64,000 bases of DNA from Pseudoalteromonas ulvae UL12 (GTDB taxonomy: Bacteria > Pseudomonadota > Gammaproteobacteria > Enterobacterales > Alteromonadaceae), in the NCBI RefSeq assembly GCF_014925405.1, contig NZ_AQHJ01000029.1, forward strand, positions 1-64,000, read 5' to 3'. This document shows positions 53,738 to 62,430 of the stretch, in pieces. The notes under the pieces are model-generated. The model saw nothing but the letters and a program-made list of their open reading frames with translations, was not told the origin of the DNA and did not search any database. A program made the translations under genes and the position numbers. Position 1 is the first letter of the stretch, and each line of letters starts with the position of its first letter.

Positions 53738-54641
53738 CATTTTATGGAGTGATAAATCATTTGGTGGCGCTGAAATCTATGTCCGAAAAATGAAAACGCA
53801 ATTGGGTATAGAGTTTATTGCTCTAAAAAATAGTACATTTAAAGAAAAGTTATCGCTATTAAAGTTGTTATTAGACAGAAAAAACCAGTTTATCTTTCAT
53901 GACTCAAGAGCGTCTTTATTATCACTGACGCGCTTTTATTTATTTAAAGATGTTTGTGTACTCCATGGTCCGGGTAAGCATGCAAAGCTCAATGAGTTTT
54001 TGTTTAGGTTTATGGCGTGTTACCTTAAAAAGGTCGTGTTAGTAAGTGGGTCTATTTTTAACCGTTTATTCTCAAGCGGCTTCATCGTCATTGAAAATGA
54101 GTCATCTTTGATTTCTCAAGCCAATTATCACTCTCAAGATGCTATTTATTTTGGTCGGCTCGAACAGTCTAAAAATGTCGATGCACTGTGTGATTTTTGG
54201 TCGAGATTTGATGGGAAAGGGGTGCTGCACCTTGTGGGTGATGGTCGCTTATTAAATGTTTTAAAATCCCAATATGAAGGGAGTGATAAAATTATTTTTT
54301 ATGGGGCTAAAACTCATATTGAAATAGAAAAAATCATATTAAAATGTAGTTTTTACATTAGCTTAAGTGCTAGAGAAGGAAAATCACTAGCCTTACAAGA
54401 AGCGATGAGTTGTGGATTGCTTCCGATTGTAACTGATATTCCAAGCCAGCATTATTTGCAGGCGAAATATGATCTGAAGCTCGTCGATCACGATCTCGTC
54501 AATACCTTAGTGACGTTGGCTCACTTCAAAAATTATACAGAATCCCAGAGAGCAACCTTAGGGCATAAGATAAAAGCAAACAACTCTCAAGCGGCAGAAG
54601 GTGCATGGAAACATAATTGGCTAGCGCTACTCGATTCTTAG
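53727..54641 (+). CDS. Family 4 glycosyltransferase
   Basis: The 304-residue cytoplasmic GT-B enzyme has a glycine-containing start (SFGGAEIYVRKM), the linker AIYFGRLEQSKNVDAL and the donor-binding motif SAREGKSLALQEAMSCG with the EX7E pair typical of GT4. It is rather short for GT4 (usually 340-400). It ends the polysaccharide cluster; no nucleotide-sugar synthesis, wza or wzc genes follow. Its start overlaps the preceding gene by 11 bases. Confidence 0.85.
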   Translation: MIYNILWSDKSFGGAEIYVRKMKTQLGIEFIALKNSTFKEKLSLLKLLLDRKNQFIFHDSRASLLSLTRFYLFKDVCVLHGPGKHAKLNEFLFRFMACYLKKVVLVSGSIFNRLFSSGFIVIENESSLISQANYHSQDAIYFGRLEQSKNVDALCDFWSRFDGKGVLHLVGDGRLLNVLKSQYEGSDKIIFYGAKTHIEIEKIILKCSFYISLSAREGKSLALQEAMSCGLLPIVTDIPSQHYLQAKYDLKLVDHDLVNTLVTLAHFKNYTESQRATLGHKIKANNSQAAEGAWKHNWLALLDS

Positions 54642-54726
54642 GGTCGACAAATAATTGTTATCGATAGTTGATTAGTTTTAAATTGAGGTATATTGTATGC
54701 AAAATTAACTTTTTGCTAACGTTAAT

Positions 54727-55773
54727 ATGAACTCAAATTCTTTTGCTGATTGGCAGCCGCCTATTGAGCAACGCGTGATCACCAGTTTAGATATGCACAC
54801 CGCAGGGGAGCCTTTACGGATTGTCACCGCTGGTTTCCCTATGCTCGATGGGGAAACGATCCTCGAAAAACGCCAATTTTGTCTAACCCATTATGATCAT
54901 TTACGCACTGCGCTAATGTTTGAGCCGCGTGGGCATGCAGATATGTATGGCGCGTTGATTACTGAACCAGAGCGTCCACAGAGTGATTTTGGCGTACTGT
55001 TTTTGCATAACGAAGGTTATAGCACCATGTGCGGGCATGCCATTATTGCTTTATCTAAGGCTGCAGTTGAAGCAAACGTGATTGATGTTGATGAAGGCAT
55101 TAATTTACTTAAAATCGATACACCTGCTGGGCTGATTGAGTCGCAAGTGCTGGTTGAGCAAGGTCGCGTTATGAGGACCTCTTTTCGTAATGTGCCATCA
55201 TTTCTCGCTTTAGCTGATCAGTGGCTCGATGTGGAAGGTGTTGGGCGGGTGCAGTTTGATTTGGCTTACGGTGGTGCGTTTTATGCTTTTGTGGATGCTG
55301 ACACTATTGGTTTAAGCCTCGGGGCTGACAATAGCAATCAGATCATCATGTTTGGTCAGCAGATCAAACAAGCTGTAATGAAAAGTACACCGGTGAGTCA
55401 TCCTTTTGCTGATGAACTGAGTTTTTTATATGGCGTTATTTTTACCAGTGAACAACAAACTTTACAGGTTGACTCCCATAGTCGACATGTATGTATTTTT
55501 GCTAATGGTGAGTTAGATCGTAGCCCAACAGGTACGGGAGTCTCAGCGCGAGCTGCCCTGTGTTATGCAAAAGGTCAATTGCACTTAGGGGATGAAATCA
55601 ACATTGAGAGTATTTTAGGGTCTCAGTTTAGTGTCAGTGTGCACTCGCACTGCCAATTTGGTCCATATCAGGCTATTGTGCCTGAAGTTTCCGGCACTGC
55701 GTTTGTGACGGGCAAAAACGAGTTTTATTTTGATTTGACCGATCCTCTCTCACATGGGTTTATTTTTCGATGA
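54727..55773 (+). CDS. trans-3-Hydroxy-L-proline dehydratase (proline racemase family)
   Basis: This enzyme removes water from trans-3-hydroxy-L-proline to give delta1-pyrroline-2-carboxylate. The 348-residue product is a proline racemase superfamily member: the first catalytic Cys is in STMCGHAI (Cys102), and the second site, DRSPTGTGVSA, has Thr268 where racemases and 4-hydroxyproline epimerases have Cys. The Cys/Thr pair is the mark of the dehydratase. The genes downstream, a proline-specific peptidase and a pyrroline-2-carboxylate reductase-like protein, fit the same route. The stop overlaps the next gene by four bases. It is cytoplasmic. Confidence 0.93.
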   Translation: MNSNSFADWQPPIEQRVITSLDMHTAGEPLRIVTAGFPMLDGETILEKRQFCLTHYDHLRTALMFEPRGHADMYGALITEPERPQSDFGVLFLHNEGYSTMCGHAIIALSKAAVEANVIDVDEGINLLKIDTPAGLIESQVLVEQGRVMRTSFRNVPSFLALADQWLDVEGVGRVQFDLAYGGAFYAFVDADTIGLSLGADNSNQIIMFGQQIKQAVMKSTPVSHPFADELSFLYGVIFTSEQQTLQVDSHSRHVCIFANGELDRSPTGTGVSARAALCYAKGQLHLGDEINIESILGSQFSVSVHSHCQFGPYQAIVPEVSGTAFVTGKNEFYFDLTDPLSHGFIFR

Positions 55774-56849
55774 AAGCAATTTTTTTACAGCGTCAGCAAC
55801 AATTACTGAGCCAATTAACCGAACGCCAATTAGATGGTCTGTTAATTTTAGGCCATGAAAACATTCAATATATTACAGGGTTTACCGGTAATGCCGCGTA
55901 CGCAATTATCACACCTAAACATCAGTTTTTAATTACTGATTATCGCTATTTCGAGCGTGCTAAAAATGAATGTCAGGGTTTTGAAGTCGTGTCACGAGAC
56001 CGTGATAATGAAAGCTTAGGAGCGTGTATTGGTCGCCACTTGTTTGATGTCAAAGCGCTGGGGTTTGATGCCGCTTTTATTAATGTTAGTGCATGGCACG
56101 GGATTGAGAGTGAATTAGGTAATCGTGAAATACAGGCTGTCACTGGATTAATTGAACGCCAGCGGATGGTTAAAGATGATTGGGAAATCAAACAAACGCA
56201 ACTAGCTGCAGCCATTGCCGATCAAGCTTTAGCAGAAACGATGGGTTATTTCAAAGCGGGAGTGACTGAGCGAGATGTTGCATTAGAGCTTGAGTACCGC
56301 TTACAAAAGCTTGGCTCACAAGGCATGGCTTTTAGCACCATTATGCTTTTTGCTGAGCGTACGTCGTTGCCGCACGGCAATCCGGGTGAGCAACAGTTGC
56401 ATGAAGGGGATTTTATCACCCTCGACTTTGGTGCGGTGATTAATGGGTATCGTTCTGATATGACACGAAGCTATATTTTAGGTGCCGCCAATGATGAGCA
56501 AAAAGCTATTTATGATACGGTCAGTGCAGCGCAACAAGCGGCTGTGTCAGTACTTAAGCCGGGTGTAAATGGCCATGATGTATATTTGGCTTCCCAAGCT
56601 GTACTGCAATCATCTGCGTATGCTCAATGGGCTGGTGAAGGTTTGGGGCATGGGGTGGGGCTTTTTTTGCATGAACAGCCAATTTTAGGTCCTAAAACCG
56701 ATTACTGTTTAGAGCCTGGCAATATTATTACCATTGAACCTGGAATTTATATCCCAGGCTTGGGTGGAGTACGTTTAGAAGACGATTATTTAATTACGAA
56801 GTCAGGGTGTCAGGTACTAACCCACGCGCCTAAACCTTTTGAAATATAA
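55770..56849 (+). CDS. Xaa-Pro aminopeptidase/dipeptidase (M24B)
   Basis: A 359-residue cytoplasmic metallopeptidase of the pita-bread fold that releases residues next to proline or hydroxyproline. Metal ligands are in LDFGAVINGYRSDMTR (Asp pair), GHGVGLFLHEQP (His), TIEPGIYIPGLGG (Glu) and RLEDDYL (Glu). The N-terminal creatinase-like half includes NIQYITGFTGNAAYA. It is placed between the dehydratase (four-base overlap) and the reductase (nine-base gap), so it probably supplies hydroxyproline from collagen-type dipeptides. Confidence 0.93.
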   Translation: MKAIFLQRQQQLLSQLTERQLDGLLILGHENIQYITGFTGNAAYAIITPKHQFLITDYRYFERAKNECQGFEVVSRDRDNESLGACIGRHLFDVKALGFDAAFINVSAWHGIESELGNREIQAVTGLIERQRMVKDDWEIKQTQLAAAIADQALAETMGYFKAGVTERDVALELEYRLQKLGSQGMAFSTIMLFAERTSLPHGNPGEQQLHEGDFITLDFGAVINGYRSDMTRSYILGAANDEQKAIYDTVSAAQQAAVSVLKPGVNGHDVYLASQAVLQSSAYAQWAGEGLGHGVGLFLHEQPILGPKTDYCLEPGNIITIEPGIYIPGLGGVRLEDDYLITKSGCQVLTHAPKPFEI

Positions 56850-56858
56850 GAGATAGCT

Positions 56859-57806
56859 ATGCGAGTGATAGACAAACAACAAGTTGAGGCATCATTAGAC
56901 TTTCCAAGTTTAATTGCTGCGTTAGATAAAGGATTTTCTGGCCAATTCTCTATGCCAAAACGACAAGTGTTTGAATTGCTCCCAGGTGATGCTGCCCATA
57001 ATGCCTTTGCTGTGTTACCAGCCTGGAATGAAGAGGTGATAGGGGTGAAATCATTTACCTATTTTCCTCAAAATAGCAATGAAGGGTATGAATCTTTGTA
57101 TTCAAAAATCATGTTGTTTGATCGTAAACACGGTGTGCCGCTGGCTCTTGTTGATGGCACTACTGTCACGTATTGGCGAACTGCCGCTGTATCGGCATTG
57201 GCTTCGAAGTATCTTTCCCGAGAAAACAGCCAGACCTTATTGTTTTTTGGCGCGGGTAATTTAGCTCGTTTTATGATTGCAGCCCACCTCAGTGTTAGGC
57301 CGCTCACAAAGGTGCTCGTTGCTGCGCGCAATCAAATCAAAGCAGAGGCATTAATTGCGCAGCTAGAGGCAATTTATCCGCATATTATGTTCAGTTTATG
57401 TGGCGATGTGCAATCAGCTGTAGAAGAAGCTGACATTATTAGTTGCGCAACCGGAGCGAAAGAGCCGCTATTTGATGGGCGCTGGCTTAAAGCAGGTGTG
57501 CATATTGATTTGATAGGTAATCACCATAAAGATTGTCGAGAGTGTGATACGAAAACTGTGGTTCGCGCGAGTGTGTACTTAGATAGTATCGTTAATGTGA
57601 TGAATGAAGCGGGCGAATTGTTATTACCAATTGCCGAAGGCGCCATTACAGAAGCGCATATCAAAGCGCAATTAGCTGATTTATGTGCAAATAAACAGTA
57701 TGCAAGGCGTGACGAGAATGAAATTACTTTGTTTAAATCGGTAGGCACGGCATTAAGTGATTTGATTGCGGCACATACTGTGTATAAAAAAGAGCTAGCA
57801 TCATAA
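56859..57806 (+). CDS. Delta1-pyrroline-2-carboxylate reductase-like (OCD/mu-crystallin family)
   Basis: The 315-residue product belongs to the ornithine cyclodeaminase/mu-crystallin family: the NAD(P)-binding Rossmann motif is FFGAGNLARFMIAAH, preceded by TVTYWRTAAVSALASKYLS, and DLIGNHHKDCRECD replaces the usual SPDKQEL-type region. Members next to a hydroxyproline dehydratase reduce pyrroline-2-carboxylate to L-proline. The nearby genes fix this role better than the family does, since ornithine cyclodeaminase and alanine dehydrogenase look similar. AAGAGATAGCT lies before the ATG. Confidence 0.88.
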   Translation: MRVIDKQQVEASLDFPSLIAALDKGFSGQFSMPKRQVFELLPGDAAHNAFAVLPAWNEEVIGVKSFTYFPQNSNEGYESLYSKIMLFDRKHGVPLALVDGTTVTYWRTAAVSALASKYLSRENSQTLLFFGAGNLARFMIAAHLSVRPLTKVLVAARNQIKAEALIAQLEAIYPHIMFSLCGDVQSAVEEADIISCATGAKEPLFDGRWLKAGVHIDLIGNHHKDCRECDTKTVVRASVYLDSIVNVMNEAGELLLPIAEGAITEAHIKAQLADLCANKQYARRDENEITLFKSVGTALSDLIAAHTVYKKELAS

Positions 57807-57826
57807 AATAATAATCAAAGGATGCA

Positions 57827-58231
57827 ATGATGGAACTTGAACTGACTTTATTGGGTATGGTGGTGGTCTTTTTAGGGTTAGAGCCTTTTGTTCGCCATGC
57901 GCTACAAACGATGAAAAAACGCACATGGCGAGTCTGTAAAGTCGAAGCTGTCACGCTTGTTTCAAGCAATAAAGCGATGCCATTTGCCACAGCGGCTAAC
58001 CAACAAATGTTGGTTGAATATTCTTTTGAGCAGCAGCGCTTTAGTGTGGTAATGAATTATGACAAGCATTTTTACAATAGCTATGTCACGCAATCGGACT
58101 GCCATTTATTGGTTGATCCACACGCGCCCGAACGTATTCAAATGCGGTCGCTAAAGCACCCTTATGTTGCCGTCGTGTTTATGCTAATAGGCACGTTAGT
58201 CATTAGTTATTCACAACTTGGCTTGAGTTAA
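57827..58231 (+). CDS. Small DUF3592-like membrane protein
   Basis: The 134-residue product has an N-terminal hydrophobic segment (about residues 5-22) and a C-terminal membrane helix (about 113-131), enclosing a soluble loop of about 85 residues (WRVCKVEAVTLVSSNK, then MLVEYSFEQQRFSVVMNY). The layout resembles DUF3592 proteins. ATG 57827 and ATG 57830 are both possible; AAAGGA lies just upstream. Its stop codon overlaps the stop of the convergent lipoprotein gene by four bases (58228-58231). It lies 20 bp after the proline operon and may be co-transcribed with it, but no metabolic role is apparent. Confidence 0.65.
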   Translation: MMELELTLLGMVVVFLGLEPFVRHALQTMKKRTWRVCKVEAVTLVSSNKAMPFATAANQQMLVEYSFEQQRFSVVMNYDKHFYNSYVTQSDCHLLVDPHAPERIQMRSLKHPYVAVVFMLIGTLVISYSQLGLS

Positions 58232-58965
58232 TGAGCTTGTAAGGCATGCTTCATATACCAGAGATTGAGCAGGCTAATGAACACAACTTGCTGCTTTGCA
58301 GCGGGTAAGTCATTCAGTAACCATAACTCAGCGGGGTTATTCATCGAAATCGCGGCTATTTTTTGTTGGTCATAAAATTCAAAGCCAATAAAACTGCGCT
58401 GTGGGAGTGGTAACTGGTTATGATTGAGTGCGTTTATTGTGAAGGTATCTCCCTGATTATTGTGTAATTGGTAACTTACTTTGCCAAAATTGTCCGCTAA
58501 TACCAATAATTGCCATTGGATTTTTTCTTGCTGAAACTGACAGGCGTAACTAAAGCTCGCATTAAAATTTAGCGGTAAGCTGAACCCTTTATTGATTGTC
58601 CATGATTGCTCATATTCGCTGGTATTTTGTACGCATTGCACTGAGCTTGTACCATCAGGGCCCGTAAATTGGTAACTAAACGCTTGTTCTGATTGGGTTG
58701 TTTGTTGGTTATATCCCAAGTCATTGATTAAGGCGCGAGTCCCATCTTCACTGCTCGTTTGCCAGCCGATATTCATATTGCTAACTCTGTAAGGGCCTAT
58801 GGCGACATTCATTTTATCTTCATGCCAAAATTCAGCTTGCTCATCAACACTATAAAACTGGCTGTTGGCCAAAAACTCAGTAGAGTGGGGCATGATTGGC
58901 AGTGGCGTGGTGGTTTGGCATGCCAAAAGTAAGCATGATGCGCTGAGGAGTATTGTGTTTTTCAT
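58228..58965 (-). CDS. Hypothetical lipoprotein
   Basis: From ATG 58965 the product has 245 residues, a lipoprotein signal MKNTILLSASCLLLAC (Cys16) and AGGA upstream. The frame extends to 59004, but the extra 13 residues lack a signal. The mature protein is rich in beta-strand patterns and has a disulfide-type cysteine pair (VQCVQN and SYACQF). No family was recognised. It is convergent with the small membrane protein gene, with overlapping stop codons. Confidence 0.7.
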   Translation of the reverse strand: MKNTILLSASCLLLACQTTTPLPIMPHSTEFLANSQFYSVDEQAEFWHEDKMNVAIGPYRVSNMNIGWQTSSEDGTRALINDLGYNQQTTQSEQAFSYQFTGPDGTSSVQCVQNTSEYEQSWTINKGFSLPLNFNASFSYACQFQQEKIQWQLLVLADNFGKVSYQLHNNQGDTFTINALNHNQLPLPQRSFIGFEFYDQQKIAAISMNNPAELWLLNDLPAAKQQVVFISLLNLWYMKHALQAH

Positions 58966-59140
58966 CTGTGATCCTAGGGTGTTATGCAAATATTGGTTGG
59001 GCAAACTTTTAGTTGAGCCTGCTTACTATGTGCCAGATGGTATGGGTTTAGCAAGCATCGAAGAGTGAGAAATTGTTGAGTGTTTGTTCCTTTTTTGTTC
59101 ATTTGTCGTTAAGCTACAAAAAAGTATTTAAGAGTATGAA

Positions 59141-59461
59141 ATGAAAGCTAAAAAACTAATCTTGATTGTATTTTCATTAGCAGTGAGTGCGTGCAGCATG
59201 ACCAGTGAGTTCGATGAAAAATTCCAACAAGTCAGGGAGTCATTACCTGAGTACGATGCCAGAATGAATTTAGATGAGCTCAAAGAACACAAAGGGCGCA
59301 AAGCATTTGCATATGTTCATACTGCTCAAGGCAGTGCCTGGGGTTATGCTTATGGCTACACCAGTACCAGTCGAGCGGAAGAAAAGGCATTGGCATTGTG
59401 CCAACAAAAAGCGCTCAGTTTAGGGTTAGATAAAGAGTGTGAAGTACTGATTAAGCATTAA
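59141..59461 (+). CDS. Small lipoprotein, DUF4189-like
   Basis: A 106-residue product with the lipoprotein signal KLILIVFSLAVSAC (Cys18). The mature domain (KAFAYVHTAQGSAWGYAYGYTSTSRAEEKALALCQQKAL, then ECEVL) has the pattern of DUF4189-type periplasmic proteins: a WGYAYG strand, an A-rich helix and two late cysteines that could form a disulfide. Function unknown. It is followed directly by a long hairpin shared with the convergent adhP. Confidence 0.7.
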   Translation: MKAKKLILIVFSLAVSACSMTSEFDEKFQQVRESLPEYDARMNLDELKEHKGRKAFAYVHTAQGSAWGYAYGYTSTSRAEEKALALCQQKALSLGLDKECEVLIKH

Positions 59462-59501
59462 ACACTCACTCAAAGACAAAAACTTGTTTGGAGTGAGTGT
59501 T
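59461..59501. terminator. Long hairpin between the small lipoprotein gene and adhP
   Basis: AACACTCACTC (59461-59471) and GAGTGAGTGTT (59491-59501) form a perfect 11-bp stem; the 19-base loop can fold into a second stem (ACAA/TTGT). No long T-run follows, but its position between convergent stops suggests a bidirectional terminator. Confidence 0.6.
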
Positions 59502-59513
59502 ATATCGGGGTGT

Positions 59514-60530
59514 TTAAGCCATGGTCATCACAACTCGGCCATTGATTTCACCTTCAATCATATCGGTAAAGATTGCATTAATGTCTTCGAGTGATTTTTC
59601 AATGGTGATGGCCTTGACCTTACCACGCGCCGCAAAATCGAGGCATTCAACTAAATCTTGGCGAGTGCCGACAATTGAACCAATAATACTCACCCCATTG
59701 AGTACGGTATCAAAAATAGGAATGGGCATTTCTTCTGGAGGTAATCCTACCAATACGCATTTACCACCACGGCGAATGGCGCGATAGCTTTGCTCAAAGC
59801 CCGCTTTACTCACAGCGGTACAAATACTGGCATGCACTCCTCCTTGTGTTAGGGCAAGAATTTGTGCGACAACATCGTCCGTTTTAAAGTCTAGGCAGAT
59901 CTCTGCCCCCAGCTCTTTCGCGAGGGTGAGTTTATCTGCGCCAGTATCGATGGCGACCACATTTAACCCCATTGCGACCGCATATTGCACCGCCAGATGA
60001 CCCAGTCCACCGATACCAAAAATTGCCACCCAATCGCCCGGTTTAATCTGAGCGACTTTGAGTGCTTTGTATGTCGTGACTCCGGCGCAAAACAGCGGTG
60101 CAGCTGCAACATAACTTAAATTATCAGGGATTTTAATGACATAATCGCCATGGGCTTTACAGTATTCAGCATAACTTCCATCGACGGAGTAACCCGCGTT
60201 TTGCTGGGCTGAGCAGAGGTTTTCATCACCACTTAAACAATATTCGCAGTGCCCACATGCACTGTAAAGCCATGGAATGCCAACGCGATCGCCAATGCTT
60301 AAATGACTGACTTGATCACCTAAAGCGACAATTTCACCAACACCTTCATGCCCAGGTACTAAAGGGAGGGTCGCTTTAACGGGCCAATCGCCATGACATG
60401 CATGCAAATCGGTATGGCAGACGCCGCAGGCATGAATTTTAACCAAGACATCGTGTCCTTCAATGTGTGGGGTGGGGCGTTCTTCAATTACCAGTGGTTG
60501 TTTATAACCGTGTGTGACCGCTGCTTTCAT
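59514..60530 (-). CDS. adhP: Zinc-dependent alcohol dehydrogenase AdhP
   Basis: AdhP oxidises ethanol and other primary alcohols with NAD. The 338-residue product has the catalytic zinc ligands Cys38 and His61 with Glu62 ([23 protein letters not shown]), the structural zinc cysteines 92, 95, 98 and 106 (CGHCEYC...LC), and the NAD motif [13 protein letters not shown]. The start at ATG 60530 has a strong GGAGG ribosome binding site. It is monocistronic and ends next to a long hairpin. Confidence 0.95.
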   Translation of the reverse strand: MKAAVTHGYKQPLVIEERPTPHIEGHDVLVKIHACGVCHTDLHACHGDWPVKATLPLVPGHEGVGEIVALGDQVSHLSIGDRVGIPWLYSACGHCEYCLSGDENLCSAQQNAGYSVDGSYAEYCKAHGDYVIKIPDNLSYVAAAPLFCAGVTTYKALKVAQIKPGDWVAIFGIGGLGHLAVQYAVAMGLNVVAIDTGADKLTLAKELGAEICLDFKTDDVVAQILALTQGGVHASICTAVSKAGFEQSYRAIRRGGKCVLVGLPPEEMPIPIFDTVLNGVSIIGSIVGTRQDLVECLDFAARGKVKAITIEKSLEDINAIFTDMIEGEINGRVVMTMA

Positions 60531-60701
60531 ATCATCCTCCTATTAACTGAAGCAATTTTAAATAATACGCTGACAAAAGATCTGAACTAGATCAAATAAT
60601 TGGTGGTTATTAATACGTTAATTTGCTTTACAAAAAACCACAGACAGTGCCATTGCGCAGTGTTAGCATGCACCATTATGGTTTTAGAAAATGTAAAAAC
60701 G

Positions 60702-61319
60702 ATGAAACAAAAACTGATATCAGGCCTGTTAATTTTAGTCGCGCTGGGTCTACTCATCCCCGGAGTGACCTTACCTGTGTTGACATTAACTGGGCACATT
60801 GAAAAGTCTCAACTGGCGCAAACAGGTATAGAAATGCTCGCTGATGAGGGAGGGAGTCGCTCGCGAGGGATGCTGCAAATGGTCTCTGGTATGTTAGGGC
60901 TTGATAAATTAGAAGGGCAAGTTGAAGTCTATCAAAAAACACGCAGTATTTTTGGGACAGTCACTGAGCTTAAAAACAACGGTAATTTACTCGTTGCAGG
61001 ATTAGTGGCTTTATTTGCAGTGATTGTGCCGATAATAAAACTCACATCACAGCTGCTTTATACCTTATTGCACCGATGTAAATTTAGGCGTTTGTTAGGC
61101 TGCTTTATTGAATTGATCAGCAAATGGAGTATGGCTGATGTGTTTGTGATTGCGCTGATTGTGACTTATTTAGCCGGTAACGCAGATGGTCAAATGGGTG
61201 AGTTATTGGTGATGCAAGCTGAGCTTGGGCAGGGTTTTTGGTATTTTGTTGGTTATTGTATTTGCGCTATTTTATCGAGTTATTTTGTCTCGAGTAATAA
61301 AGAAGAAAAGGAAGTTTGA
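60702..61319 (+). CDS. PqiA-like paraquat-inducible membrane protein
   Basis: From ATG 60702 the product has 205 residues, with an alternative ATG at 60678. The sequence has about four membrane segments (LISGLLILVALGLLIPG; AGLVALFAVIVPIIKL; WSMADVFVIALIVTYL; WYFVGYCICAIL). The KWSMADVFV segment is the diagnostic PqiA-family motif. PqiA helps lipid transport to the outer membrane with PqiB, which is not adjacent here. Full PqiA has two repeats; this is a half-size, single-repeat form. Its stop lies one base before the next gene. Confidence 0.75.
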   Translation: MKQKLISGLLILVALGLLIPGVTLPVLTLTGHIEKSQLAQTGIEMLADEGGSRSRGMLQMVSGMLGLDKLEGQVEVYQKTRSIFGTVTELKNNGNLLVAGLVALFAVIVPIIKLTSQLLYTLLHRCKFRRLLGCFIELISKWSMADVFVIALIVTYLAGNADGQMGELLVMQAELGQGFWYFVGYCICAILSSYFVSSNKEEKEV

Positions 61320-61320
61320 G

Positions 61321-62400
61321 ATGTTTCAAAATAAAAAGCTCATAGTCGTGAGTGTTAGTGCGTTATTGCTGGCTGCGTGCTCTGATGATGATCCGGTTAA
61401 TATTTCCGATGTAACCTTTGCCGATAGTCAGATCAAATCTTGTATAGACAAGCTAGTAGAAGATAATACATACCAATATACTTATGAGATAACCTCGTTA
61501 TCGTGTCCTGCAACTGCAGAAACTCCAGTATTAAAACTCGATGGTATTGAGTCTCTTTCAGAATTGACCAGCCTACAATTAACCTATAACGGCGTAACAT
61601 CCTTGTTGCCACTGAGTGATTTAACATCCCTTAAATCGGTTAATTTAGCAAAAAGCCTTAGTCTTGATTGCCAACAAGCGAAAGACCAATTAGCTATTTC
61701 ACGCTTTAGCACTTTGTCACTGAGCGGGTTTTGTCACACTCCAATAGCTTCGGTTGAGGATGATTTTAGCCAGCAATTAAAGTTGGTGCTGAGCGGTGAT
61801 CTTGAGCTAGCTAAACAAGCTGAAGAACAAGTAGTTTTACAATCTCGATTGGATTCTGACCAAGATGAAACCTTGCAGCAAGGTGAGCTTGCGTGGCCAT
61901 TAGATAAAACAAATGATGGCATCGGCTTTATTGCAAATGTGTCGAGTAAGGTGGCAAATTTAACGGGCTTAGCGAAGCCTATTTTTGAAACGCAATTTTC
62001 GCAGTTGATGCCTAATGAAAGTGCGCAGCTGGATTTTATTTTTGATGCCGCTTTAGCGGGTGAGCAAGTACCAGAATTAGCCATTAGCTATCAGTATGTT
62101 TTTTTGCAAAATAGCCATCAATTCACCGGAAACATAGCTGTGCTTGGGGCAAGTTATGGTTTTTCTTTGTACAAAGATGCGCAGCGCGAAGAAAAACAAG
62201 TTGAGCATTTAGATATTGATTTAACGTTTAAAGCACAACTAGTCAAACCAACACAAGACGCAGTATTGCCACGTTTTGTGTGGCGTGTTTCGGGGCCAGG
62301 TAGTCGTGATACAGTGCTTAATGAAGGGCAAATTAACCTCAATACAGTGACGGCTTCTTTTGCCCAAATTTATGACATGAGTGACTTAACGGCTCAATAG
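61321..62400 (+). CDS. Lipoprotein with leucine-rich-repeat-like segment
   Basis: A 359-residue product with a lipoprotein signal (SALLLAAC, Cys19). Residues about 60-105 read like two or three leucine-rich repeats (LKLDGIESLSELTSLQLTYNGVTSL-type spacing) and carry disulfide-type cysteines. The remaining 240 residues are not recognised and look largely beta-stranded (FWKRIS-type motifs are absent). The frame extends upstream to 61225, but that part is inside the PqiA-like gene. It follows the PqiA-like gene by one base, so the two are co-transcribed and may act together at the outer membrane. Confidence 0.7.
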   Translation: MFQNKKLIVVSVSALLLAACSDDDPVNISDVTFADSQIKSCIDKLVEDNTYQYTYEITSLSCPATAETPVLKLDGIESLSELTSLQLTYNGVTSLLPLSDLTSLKSVNLAKSLSLDCQQAKDQLAISRFSTLSLSGFCHTPIASVEDDFSQQLKLVLSGDLELAKQAEEQVVLQSRLDSDQDETLQQGELAWPLDKTNDGIGFIANVSSKVANLTGLAKPIFETQFSQLMPNESAQLDFIFDAALAGEQVPELAISYQYVFLQNSHQFTGNIAVLGASYGFSLYKDAQREEKQVEHLDIDLTFKAQLVKPTQDAVLPRFVWRVSGPGSRDTVLNEGQINLNTVTASFAQIYDMSDLTAQ

Positions 62401-62430
62401 GTTTGAGAGAATCTCAACAACAGGGTGCAA

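Noticed and set aside
58228..58231. Overlapping stop codons of two convergent genes
   Set aside because: Four-base overlap of convergent stops is common in compact genomes and gives no functional information by itself.
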